DNA of 64,000 nt. Source: Rutstroemia sp. NJR-2017a BVV2. Taxonomy: Eukaryota; Ascomycota; Leotiomycetes; Helotiales; Rutstroemiaceae. Made by a program: the position numbers and the translations under genes. Shown here one piece after another: positions 34,607 to 44,835 of this stretch. Every line of letters starts with the position of its first letter. Position 1 is the stretch's first letter. The stretch spans positions 310,001 to 374,000 of the forward strand of contig NJPS01000054.1 in NCBI GenBank assembly GCA_002946415.1. Direction: 5' to 3'. The notes under the pieces were generated by a model. The model was not told the origin of the DNA. It searched no databases and saw nothing but the letters and a program-made list of their open reading frames with translations.

Positions 34607-35672
34607 ATGTCTGCTTGTCCAACCTCCTCTCGTACAGCTTCGATCTCATCGACGAGCTCGTCAACTAAACTTTCAACTATTGGAAAGAAGAAGTTCTGTT
34701 GTAGTTTCCCTAGTTGTGGAAAGTCGTTTTCGAGATCTGAACATTTGCATCGCCATGCTCTGAACCACAAGGACGGAAACCATACATGTTTAAGATGCAG
34801 GGCACACTTTCGTCGCCGCGATCTCCTTGGTATGTTTTTCTTGCGAAAGTATTCTGTACTGCGACTAATAATCTCTCACAGATAGACATATGAACCGTCA
34901 CAAGGAAAAGGATGATGAAGCCGGTGGCGAGGGTCTGGGCGTACTCGCAACGAGAAAAAGACTTTGGAGGGATGCCGATGGGAATATTGTCAACACGCGT
35001 CGCCCATCTTTTGTTCAAGAAGGCACTAAGAGAAGACAAACCACACGCGGCGAGCGCAAGACCAAGGCAAACAACGAACTGACAGTACAACTTGGTGTCA
35101 ACCCACTACCATCTCCCTCCATGACCACACCCTCCATCCGATCCCGATCTCCATCCACCATAATCGTCGACTCAGGAAACTGCTACGGCGAAGCCGACGA
35201 CCACAAAAGGTTCGAAACACATCAAACAGTCGTTTGGAACGGAATGAGCAACTCATCTATGCCATCGCCGCCAATCTCCGAACCTAGCATCCAATCCACA
35301 AGTCATTCACCCGCGCCTGAACTTAGCGATATAGACGGACTCTACGAGGAAGCTTGGCCCAACCACCTGCCTCACATTCCGGCCGCTGTGAACAGCAGAC
35401 CGGCGGAATACGATATGGGGCATTCACATTGGGGTAGTCAGCCATTTCAGACGTTTATGGGCGCGATGCCGGAAGTGCAGTATGAGGATATCTTTAAGCC
35501 AGAGACGGGCATGTACGATTGGCAGCACTGGAACAACCAGATGTTGATGTCGAAGTGTAGGGAAGAAAAGTATGGGGCGCAGCAGGAGGAGGTCAAGAGG
35601 GAATGGACTTACACGTATCCGTCGCAGGCAGCAGGGAATTTTCATAGAGCGTATGGCGTTGGAAGATGTTAG
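34607..35672 (+). CDS. C2H2 zinc-finger transcription factor
   Basis: Two exons, 34607-34829 and 34882-35672, give 337 aa. The intron (52 nt, donor GTATGT, acceptor CACAG) splits a codon inside the second finger. An N-terminal Ser/Thr-rich stretch is followed by two adjacent C2H2 fingers at about residues 28-83: CCSFPSCGKSFSRSEHLHRH, then CLRCRAHFRRRDLL joined across the intron to DRHMNRHKEK. The Ser-Glu-His positions in finger 1 fit the SR-E-HL-RH class that binds GG-rich sites. The rest is disordered and polar, with PSFVQEGTKRRQ (possible nuclear signal) and a Trp/Tyr-rich C-terminus that may act as an activation region. No fungal-specific MHR domain follows, which many relatives have. Targets are unknown; no obvious cluster partner is adjacent. 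Confidence 0.85.
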
Positions 35673-38600
35673 TTGCTTAGGATAATGCGAAATCAAAATA
35701 ATTAGAATACTCTCTACGTTTGATCGCTGCAACATGTGAATTTCTGCGTCGTTGACTACCTAACTACTGCTTGTGTTACTTCTGGCTCACCTCAAATCAC
35801 GATCTGATACCAGATGCAGTTTCGGAGCACAGAACGAGGTTCCGGCATATCTCCGAAACATTGACGGACGATAATTGAATTCGTTGCCCCCCAATGGCCC
35901 CCAAATGTATTTTTGCACCACCTACATCATCGAATTTTACTGTCAAGGGATCCTTCCCCTTTGCCACGAGGGTAAGCGCAACATGACCCAACATAACAGG
36001 ACGAACCAACACTTATTCCGTCTCATGTCATCTCATCTCATTCCACCCCATCAAGGAAAAGATTCCGTGCAGTTCCGCAATCGAGGTGGTCAGCCGCGGT
36101 ACGTACTCCTCATCCGTCACAGCCAGATCTCGTCACAAAGCCTGGCTGTGTAACCCCGTTAATTCTCCGTATCGCACGTGCAAGCGAAAAGGGAATCGGC
36201 ACGCCATTGGTAGGAATGGCGTGACAAGTTACCCAAGATTCGTTCCAGAAGAAGGAAGACTTTCTCCACAGAGGATATAACCGCTGGGTTTTTGCGGCTC
36301 AGCAGTTTGGTGCTCCACGCCGCTTCCACTGCCATGGATGCTTGGGCCCAACAGTGTGGACCAACCGATGCTACTGTGCTGTGTTTTGTATCCCGGGAAA
36401 AAATGCACAGTAGTACAAAGGATTTTTGTTGATTGTGCTTGGGTGCGTGCGTGGTGCCCGCTGGTGGCATGAAACTAACGGTTGGGGGAAAGATTTCATA
36501 GACTGATAAGGATCCGGGCACTATCCTGGTCCTGGTTGATGCTAATTCAAGCTCTAGGAGATACGGTACGTTCGACAGTTGCTGGCCCCGTTTGTGATCT
36601 GTATATCCGTGAGATGACTGAAGCGCCTAGGAGATGAAAGATACATGCGAAATAATATGTGATGTCGTCAAAGTCAAACTTTTGGTGATACCCCTTACCT
36701 TAGGGGCTTGGATGGTCAAAAAGTATTTTTGGAAGAACTCAAGCATGGGAAAGGAGATTCTCATTCCAAATCGTGGTTCTAGAAGATGTTATCGTAGTAG
36801 ACTTGCTACATTGGCTCATGGTTGCCATGTCATGCACATGATGCACTGCATATTAAGATGTATTGCCATGGTTCTGGTACCCATACCAGTATCAACCTTC
36901 TGCCTGAGATATAGTTTAACGAAGGATAAGACCGAAAGCAGATCTTCTACGAAGCACGAAGTACGAGAGCAACCAAAAAGGGGAGCAAAAGGAAAACCAA
37001 ATGAAAATGAATTCATGGCCACCAAACCCCGAAGCACCTTCCTTTTCTTTCCCTTAAACGAATGCGGTATCCACCAAAGCCGCTACCAGAGCCGTGATAA
37101 CGGACAGACTCGTGATCCGAGCTGCAGGACAAGCTCCACTCAGTGGTCACACGCCCCTTCCGGGGAAATGGTGGAGCCCACGATAAAATGATACAATAAA
37201 ATGCGAAATACTCGTAAAATAAAAATGTTACACCGCCAGTGCTAGAACCATGACTGACCGTCTGTCCGCACTCCATAGTCGTGCGGCATTCTTAATTTTT
37301 CCTTGGTGCGTTCTTCAGATGCAACGCATGCAGGGTAACGGTAAGGTTCTTTCCCTTTTACCTATCTCCTACTAGGTATTGGTACGGCAGCTTGTTCTGC
37401 TCTGCTTATGCTTAATCTTAAAGCTACACTAACATTGGTGTCAATGTCAACACATACACCACGAAATTTCGCAGCGACTACTGTCAAGTATTTCGTACAC
37501 TCCATAAGCATTGCAAGTGCGGAATTTGATATAATCGTCCGGTTCCGCTTAAGCGGCATAGAAGGAGAACCGTTCCGTAGGGGGACTAAGCGAAGCACGA
37601 CGATTATACCCGTACTTCGTACGAAGCTACGTTCATGGTTTGGTCCTGCTGCCCAAATGCGGAATTGCAAGTCCATTTGCACTGCGCAAAATGCGGCCAT
37701 GCGCGAATATTCGCTTGCAGAATAGGACGAACTGCGCTGTTGAAATGCAGCTGGCTGGGGTGACTTAGTAACTTTACTACTGTATGTTTTAGATATGCAG
37801 GGATCGCATGCAATGTAAGAGCTAAATTAAAGTGCTTTGGATACTTTCGGCTGCCTGTTTGCTGCTTATTGGGATGTGGACGGCAGCCAGATGGATGCTG
37901 CAAGATAATCGCGGCTTGCTTCATTTCAGGGTGTTGGGGTAAGGTTAGCAGAAAATAGACGGGTGACTGATCGTGGTAGAGCCAAATAGATTACGATGCA
38001 GCACCATGACGTAGTGCACACGTATTTCGCATGATATTGGATTGTTACCTTCTTGTCATGATGCTAGCTTCTGCATTCGGAAAATAACCACGGAAAATAT
38101 TGCACAAAACTTCGAATATCAATGTTTTGAATGTTAATGTTTCAGGATAATCTCATGGTTTATGCTTCGCCTCGCGTCAAGCTTCGTCAACTCTTCACAA
38201 ACATTCCCGTCGCTTAGTGCTCTTTGTATGTGAGGTTCGGTCAGATCTTGGATCCTATCGCGTTTTACGCGTCTGCTAGAATGCGGAACCGGAGAGAGAA
38301 GTACCCCGTTTGGTAAGGGGCTATCTACTCCCCGTCAAGGGCCGGCCACAAACTATTCCTGACAACATTAAAATAATGCATGGAGAAGCAGCTCGACAAC
38401 CTTGTGTCGTTGCCATGCTTTCTTTTGTGAATGAGCAGAACGAGGGCGTCGATAAGGGGCGTTTCGCATTCTAGTTCGGAAATTGAGCAGAAGCTTTTCC
38501 ATCAACACCGAGTGATCTCCGACGATGTTTCCAGCATCGCAAGGAATTATGAAGCGAATACTACATTGCTGTTTAAAGCATAGATCCGCATAAAACATTG

Positions 38601-39275
38601 GGAAATCCTTTCTTCATATGCCATTAAGAATGCGGCGAGTTGCTATGTGCAGAAATACTCCCTCTTTCATTTCTTCATTTACGCGCAGTTTGAGACGCCG
38701 AATGTCATCCTAGGTGATAGCAGCCGCTATCTCAAATGCTAGGTCAGTCGATCTACTTGCGCGATTTGTTATGCAACTTAGTTGGTGACACAGCGGTAAC
38801 CTACTGCGCCATTCTGCGTCTTAAGTCACGATCATGGTTGCAGCAGCTGTTGCTTGCAAGCGGTCCCCTCAGACGAAGAGTGGCTCAAGCAATGGAGCCT
38901 GTCGGGGTATACGACGGCTGCCCTTCTGAATCTAAATGTTATGACCTTGCGGAAGATAACGTGCCGGTCAATGAAATATATCACGCCTGATGTCCTGCTT
39001 AAGATTTATCGGACAATATATTGACGAGATCACAAGTGTGGTGTTGCTTGTTTTCGAAGTTCTTGAATGCAGAAAGAAGTTTGGACATAAATTCTTGCTT
39101 CATTGCAGCATCAGACCAAAACCCGAGTACAGTGTCTCCGACAGCGGGAGATCTACCCGCGTCATGATAGGACGAATACCGGAGGTTCTGCCGTGGAAGA
39201 AATGTAGAAAAAGCTTTATAAAGTTTTCTGACAAATGCAAATATATTCCACAATCATCATGATTTCTCCAACCTC
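35673..39275. other. 3.6-kb gene-poor stretch with palindromes
   Basis: No intact gene seen. It contains the inverted repeat at 37530-37608, two perfect 12-bp palindromes (CCGCTTAAGCGG at 37545-37556 and CTTCGTACGAAG at 37615-37626), and a short minus-strand frame at 38598-38368 ending RHKVVELLLHALF that vaguely resembles an ankyrin repeat. Larger frames such as 36634-37191 lack protein character. Confidence 0.4.
37530..37608. repeat. 22-bp imperfect inverted repeat around a 35-bp spacer
   Basis: The left arm 37530-37551 begins TATAATCGTC and the right arm (reverse complement of 37587-37608) begins identically; 18 of 22 positions match. It could form a hairpin or be a MITE-like remnant. No target-site duplication was established. 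Confidence 0.6.
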
Positions 39276-39910
39276 GTGCAGCATCATAGCATGTCTTTTA
39301 TGCTTTTTCTTTCTTCTTTGGCTCGAATTCCTAATGCGGCAACTGGCCAGGATTCATTTGCTGCTTCTAAACCAAGATATATGTTCGCCATCTACGACGG
39401 AGATGATATCCATCCTAGGGACCAACTGCAGCTACATCTTTGCAACTGTGCAATCAACAGCCGTGATGATGGCATCACGATCCATCACAAATCATTAAAT
39501 CAAATAATTATCGATCAGAAAAACGACATAGTTTCGATCAATGGCAAGACAAAATGGGAAGAGGTTTATCCAGTACGTGATGCGCTTAAGCTAGCCACAG
39601 TATCTTTGGGGAAGAGTCGCCGACGTTGGAGTTGGGGGACCGAGTAGCGGAGGTAAGAACTTACGTCTCCCTAAACTCTCGCTTGCTAATTCCTCTTCTA
39701 TGTAAGCGGAGTCTCATTCTCGAGTGCATGAGGGTTAGTAACCGACAACGTCGAGGACTACGAGGTCGTCATTGCTGGGGGTAGCATCATCAGTGTCCAT
39801 GAAACAGAGAACTAAGACCTGTGGATAGCTTTGAATGCCGGCTTCAGCGCCTTCAGCATCATTACTCGGGTTGACATTCACCAATTTCCACCCGTCCAAT
39901 CTAAAACAAA
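39276..39910 (+). pseudogene. Decayed FAD-linked oxidoreductase (berberine-bridge-enzyme type)
   Basis: Fragments of the BBE/PCMH FAD-binding domain appear in order but in different frames: MFAIYDGDDIHP, then DDGITIHHKSLNQIIIDQ and WEEVYPVRDALKLATV, then (shifted) GRVADVGVGG, then VTDNVEDYEVVIAGG, then DLWIAL and AFSIITRVDIHQFPP. In living relatives the first segment carries the RSGGH-type motif whose His binds FAD covalently; here it reads IYDGDD. At least one frameshift lies near 39605-39620, and stops occur at 39729 (TGA) and 39813 (TAA). An intron-like segment at 39653-39706 keeps its signals (GTAAGA, GCTAAT, AAG). Homology ends near 39905, about 180 bp before the transporter stop, so the substrate-binding C-terminal half is missing. 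Confidence 0.8.
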
Positions 39911-40086
39911 AGTCAAGAACCAAGGTCTTCTAGAGCGAGCACACTTAGATCATACAAAGTCTAGGATGAGCATCTTTCCGAATATGATGATATATTTCAG
40001 ATCGGCCAAGTAAGTCGTTTGAGCTTCCGAGAAGCCTTAACGCCTTCCACCGAGGAAAAGATATCATTACATATTGCGTCAATACA

Positions 40087-41721
40087 TCAATAATGGTTTT
40101 GTGCCATTTCCGCCTCCAATCTTTCACTTTCTTTCTTTGCCTTCTGAATATCCAAGGACATTTTCACCGGATGCACTCCTGGTGTTTCGAATACAGTGTC
40201 GATCTCCTCGAGCGACAAACCAAATGTCTCTGGGAAAACGAAGTAAGAGAGAACAAGCTGTATGCAATTATATGCCACATACACGACCCATATTTTGTAT
40301 CCAATTTTCTGGATACCAACAGATATTCCGTAATTCTGAACCGTTCCTGCTGCACCCTGTACTAACGAATACAGACCCATGCCTTTGGCTCTCAGATCAA
40401 GAGATAGAACCTCAACAGGGTAGAGATTGTGCATGGTGGCGATCAGTAACGAAGAGCAAGTTTGGAACAAGAATAGCCAGGTTACCACAAGTGCAGCATC
40501 TGCTTTCTTTTCCGACACTTGGTATTGCCAAGACGTAATGGTAGCTGCGGTCTGCAGTAGGATGAAGCTTATCAAGCCGGCGAATATCAAGGTTCTTCGA
40601 TGAAACCTGTCGATTATGAAAGAACCACAGACTGTGAACACGAGGTATGTGCCGTTTAGACCAAAGTTCATGCCTAATTGTTCCGTTGTTCCAGTGATGC
40701 CGATGGTGTCGAGTGCAGGCACAAGGTATTGGCCGATGATGCCGCCACCATTCCATTGCTGGAAGATAGAATACAAAACTATCACCAGAATCCTGTATCT
40801 AGCTGACTTTGTGAAAAGTGCCCGATAATCCCAGTATGATAGATTTGTCTTTCGCTCGTTCTCCAGGGATTCTTCGATTTGCTGTGTAACCACAGTGACC
40901 AGCGGATGATCTACGTTGTTTCCTTCGGTTGTCTGATACCTAGCGATGACTTTCTTCGCTTCTTCCTTCCTCCCTCGAAGAATGAGATGTCGTGGAGACT
41001 CGGGTGTCAGAGGGAAGATAAAGAGACAGACGATTAAGGGGAACAATCCTTCGAGAATGAGTGGTATTCTCCAGCACCAATCGCTGTCAATCTTTGCAAA
41101 GCCAATGAGCGCGGCATTCATGCCCAAGCTGCCAACTTGGAAACAAGCTCCGAAAAGTCCCACGAGTCTACCTCTAAGATGAGTTGGAGCAACTTCCGCG
41201 ACGTACTGGGGACTCGACATGAGTGCCGAGCCGAACCCAAGAAAGAAACGACCGGCCATGAACATGCTGATGTTGACAGCGAAGGCTTGTAGAAGGGAAG
41301 CAAATAGGACGATGGCGTTTCCAGTGAAGTTGATACCGCGTCTTCCAATGATATCAGCGAACGCCATGAAGGGAGCTCCGCATACAGTTCCAATTGTCAT
41401 CAGGGCATTAAGAGTTCCATAGGTCACACCGCTGGATCCGAAACCGAAGTATGTGTGCCATGGCTTGAAAGCGTTGATGCCAGAAATGACAGCCCAATCA
41501 ATCCCGTATCCGGCTTGATTACATCCTTGAACAAACATCATTAGAAATATACGGAATGTTGTCCATGACTTGAATCTAAGTGATTCTTGAGATAGGAGAA
41601 AGACATCTTCTTCTGTGAGGCGTGCGATGACTACTTCTTCGACATTCTCTTCGGCATGCTTGAAGTCCTCAATGTGCTGAGAGACAGCTCCCTCAGGCTT
41701 CTCGGTGTATCTGGTCGACAT
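40087..41721 (-). CDS. MFS sugar transporter
   Basis: A single exon of 544 aa from the ATG at 41721 (the frame is open upstream but only from non-ATG codons). It is a 12-helix major facilitator of the sugar-porter family: ADIIGRRG after helix 2, GRFFLGFGSA with the conserved Gly/Arg of helix 4, PESPRHLILRGRKEEA in the central loop, and PETFGLSLEEID after helix 12. The start MSTRYTEKPEGAVSQHIEDF is a long hydrophilic cytosolic tail typical of fungal lactose/cellodextrin/hexose-type porters. The substrate is not determined. It is divergent from the GH95 gene across an 804-bp promoter with CreA-type motifs, and GH1 is the next gene. That context suggests an oligosaccharide or a released sugar as substrate. 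Confidence 0.93.
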   Translation of the reverse strand: MSTRYTEKPEGAVSQHIEDFKHAEENVEEVVIARLTEEDVFLLSQESLRFKSWTTFRIFLMMFVQGCNQAGYGIDWAVISGINAFKPWHTYFGFGSSGVTYGTLNALMTIGTVCGAPFMAFADIIGRRGINFTGNAIVLFASLLQAFAVNISMFMAGRFFLGFGSALMSSPQYVAEVAPTHLRGRLVGLFGACFQVGSLGMNAALIGFAKIDSDWCWRIPLILEGLFPLIVCLFIFPLTPESPRHLILRGRKEEAKKVIARYQTTEGNNVDHPLVTVVTQQIEESLENERKTNLSYWDYRALFTKSARYRILVIVLYSIFQQWNGGGIIGQYLVPALDTIGITGTTEQLGMNFGLNGTYLVFTVCGSFIIDRFHRRTLIFAGLISFILLQTAATITSWQYQVSEKKADAALVVTWLFLFQTCSSLLIATMHNLYPVEVLSLDLRAKGMGLYSLVQGAAGTVQNYGISVGIQKIGYKIWVVYVAYNCIQLVLSYFVFPETFGLSLEEIDTVFETPGVHPVKMSLDIQKAKKESERLEAEMAQNHY

Positions 41722-42525
41722 TGTATCCGGACAGCAAAAGAGTAGACGGTCAGGAAGCGTGCCCTGAACCACTTGTTCTCGAGAGTAAAGTGTGACAGTT
41801 CCCCTCGATCTGATTGAATAGTTCAGAGGGGCTGGCGTTGAGTACAAACTATGAAGTTAGATCGTTCTCACCAGATTTAGTGATGCGGGGGCAGAAAATG
41901 AAGAACGGGGAATTGTAGATATGTATATCTTCATTCCACTTTAACCATAATTCTTTTATTCACCATCTTGCCTAGAGAATGCATGGAAGTGCTGTCAGCT
42001 GTCACTTATCTCGGATAGAGCGACCCTTCACAGAACGCTTGCGTCGCTTCCATGCTCCCCCGCACCATCGTTTCTCCGCAAACCAACGGTTGCATCCTTC
42101 GAAACGTTCTGATTGATGGATCTGATCTCATCCCGCTCCAAAAATTACCCCATCTTGAAAAGTGCTTACGGATAATATGCAACCCCAGATTCAGACAGTA
42201 AGCGATTGGATAGTGGGATATTATAGCGGATGATGATCCCCCGAGAACAACCTCACTCGTTTACCGGGGGTTTTACTAACGATAGACTGATAACTGCAGA
42301 CACATTTACTTGCTCTACGGTCCCGAAATCCTAGTTAGCCTAGATTTATACTCAGCAAACTACTGATTGAAGTGGGACGATAAATCGTAGCCCATGATTG
42401 CTGCGGGTTTGGGACGGGATAGCAATCCTATCAAACAAGTTTTCATTTGATTCGTACGAAAACGAGATTGACCAGGTCCTGCTACACTGCAAGTCTGAGT
42501 CAAGCAGCACGCTTTACGAACCAAG
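41722..42525. promoter_or_regulatory. Bidirectional promoter, transporter / GH95, with CreA-type sites
   Basis: 804 bp between divergent start codons. Matches to the CreA carbon-repressor consensus SYGGRG occur at 41885-41890 (GCGGGG), 42058-42063 (GCGGGG on the minus strand) and 42264-42269 (CCGGGG). Several matches to so short a motif can arise by chance, but they are consistent with glucose repression of a sugar-use cluster. Confidence 0.45.
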
Positions 42526-44821
42526 ATGCCGCCTTCTGAGCTACAAGATACCCTTCATTATACGAAGCCAGCGAGCGAATGGGCTGAAAGCCTGCCAATT
42601 GGAAATGGCCGACTAGGAGCCATGGTCTATGGCAAGACTGCATCTGATATACTTCAACTCAACGAAAACTCCATCGTTTACGGTGGCCCCCAAGACCGCA
42701 CACCCAAAGATGCACGCAAAAATCTTGGCCGTCTGCGCGATTTTATCCGGTCCGGTTCCCATGCGGACGCCGAAAAGTTGGTTGAACAAGCATTCTTTGC
42801 AACCCCGCATAGTCAGCGGCACTACGAGCCACTCGGAACGCTCACTTTGGATATTGGACATGATGAGGCGGAAGTCACGAATTATTGGAGGGGTCTAGAT
42901 CTGGGCAAGGCTACTGTGACCACGGAGTATGAGTATCGCGGGGCTACTTTCAAACGGACAGCATTTGCGAGCTACCCGGATGATGTTCTGATCATGCAAT
43001 GGGAGGCTTCAGAGAAAACTGAGGTCACCTTACGGTTATCAAGATATAGCGATGTGCCGTATGCGACGGAAGAGTTTGTTGACTCCATCGAAGCAGAAGA
43101 TGATACCATTATAATGCATGGTACTCCTGGAGGCCGCAACAGCAATCATTTCTGTTGCGTTGTAAGGGTACGGGATTTAAGTGGTGATGGAGAAGTTGAA
43201 GCTATAGGTAACTGTCTTCTAGTGAATTCTTCAAGGTTCACTGTCATTATTTCTGCTCAGACTACCTTTCGTCATGAAAACCCGGAAGCAGTGTGCCTAG
43301 CTCAATCCGAGGGTGCTATGAAGAAAAATGAGATACTCCTCCAAAGACATACTCCGTATTACACTGCTCTGTATAATCGGTCTTATCTCCGGTTACTTCC
43401 AGATGCTTTCAGTATTCCTACCGACCAGAGGTTACTTGCACCGCCAGATCCTGGCCTCATCGCACTATACCATCGGTATGGTCGATATCTGCTCATATCA
43501 TGTAGCAGACCTGGATACAAAGCTCTTCCTGCTTCTTTGCAAGGACTATGGAATCCTTCATTCCAGCCAGCTTGGGGATGCAAGTACACCATCAATATTA
43601 ACACTCAGATGAACTACTGGCCAGCGAACATCTGTAATCTAACAGAGTGTGAGGATCCGCTGTTCGATCTGATTGAGCGTATGGCCAAAAATGGCGAGAA
43701 AACCGCTATGGTTATGTATGGATGTCGAGGTTGGGTATCTCACAGCTGTACGGATATATGGGCAGATACAGATCCTCAGGATCGTTGGATGCCAGGCACA
43801 AGTAAGTCACCGCTACCACCAATCCCTAAATTGTGCGTGCCTACTGAAGAGTCCATTAGTCTGGCCCATGAGCGGGGCATGGCTTTGCTGTCATATCTGG
43901 GCGCGGTATATGTACTATGGCGATGATGAGTTTCTCGAAAGGATGTTCCCAGTCATTAGGGGAAGCGTCCTCTTCCTGGTCGACTATCTCATCGAAGACT
44001 CTACTGGCCAAAAACTCGTCACCAATCCTTCAGTCTCACCAGAAAACACCTACATTGACAAGAACGGAAACAAGGGAGTTCTATGCGAAGGATCTACAAT
44101 CGACCTTCAAATCACTCACGCTCTATTCTCTATCTTCCTAGAATGTGTCTCAGTACTCCAAATCCAAGACGATCTCCGTGATACCGTACAATTAGCTCGA
44201 GAACGTCTCCCACAAACGCAAGTTGGGTCCCTCGGACAAGTTCTCGAATGGGGAGAAGAATTCACCGAGTTCGAGCCTGGCCATCGCCATACATCTCATC
44301 TCTGGGGTCTTCATCCGGGAAATAGCATCACGCCATCAAAAACACCGGGGCTTGCAGCAGCGGCCGCAGTAACTCTACGTCGTCGAGCAGCAAGCGGCGG
44401 AGGACATACAGGCTGGAGTCGTGCTTGGTTAATCAATATGCATGCGAGACTAGGCGACAGTGAAGGCAGTGCAGAGCATATTCGTAAGCTATTGAAGGAT
44501 AGTACCATGCCGAATATGTTGGATTCGCATCCGCCATTCCAGATTGATGGTAATTTTGGTGGGTGTGCGGGGATCGCCGAGATGCTGATTCAGTGTCATG
44601 ATGAGTATATTCAGATTTTACCTGCTTGCCCGAAAGAGTGGAAGACGGGATCATTGAGGGGTGTGAGGACAAGAAATGGGTTCGAGTTCGATATTGAGTG
44701 GGAAGATATGTCGCTTACGAATGTGGTTGCACGTTCGAAATTGGGAAAAGCAGACAAGATATTACTTCCAGGGGGGAAAGTTGTGAATGTCCATGGATCT
44801 GGAGATCACCATATAGTTTGA
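42526..44821 (+). CDS. Glycoside hydrolase family 95 (alpha-L-fucosidase/galactosidase), intracellular
   Basis: Two exons, 42526-43801 and 43860-44821, give 745 aa. The intron (58 nt, GTAAGT to ATTAG) restores WMPGTIWPMSGAWLCCHIW. GH95 hallmarks run in order: an N-terminal ESLPIGNGRLGAMVYG with LNENSIVYGGP, the ININTQMNYWPAN motif (Asn near residues 357 and 359), SPENTY carrying the general acid Glu (about 489), a GHRHTSHLWGLHPG segment, and FQIDGNFGGCAGIAEML with the conserved Asp (about 655). GH95 enzymes use inverting hydrolysis of alpha-1,2-linked L-fucose or L-galactose, for example on xyloglucan side chains. There is no signal peptide, so it should act in the cytosol on imported oligosaccharide. 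Length is typical for the family. Its stop lies 14 nt from the convergent GH1 stop. Confidence 0.93.
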
Positions 44822-44835
44822 TTTAATAGTTTTAC

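Noticed and set aside
36634..37191. 185-aa + strand frame
   Set aside because: Random-looking residue order, no recognisable motif, no promoter or exon support.
38368..38598. Ankyrin-like fragment on the minus strand
   Set aside because: Only a single vague motif (KVVELLLHA); not enough to call a pseudogene.
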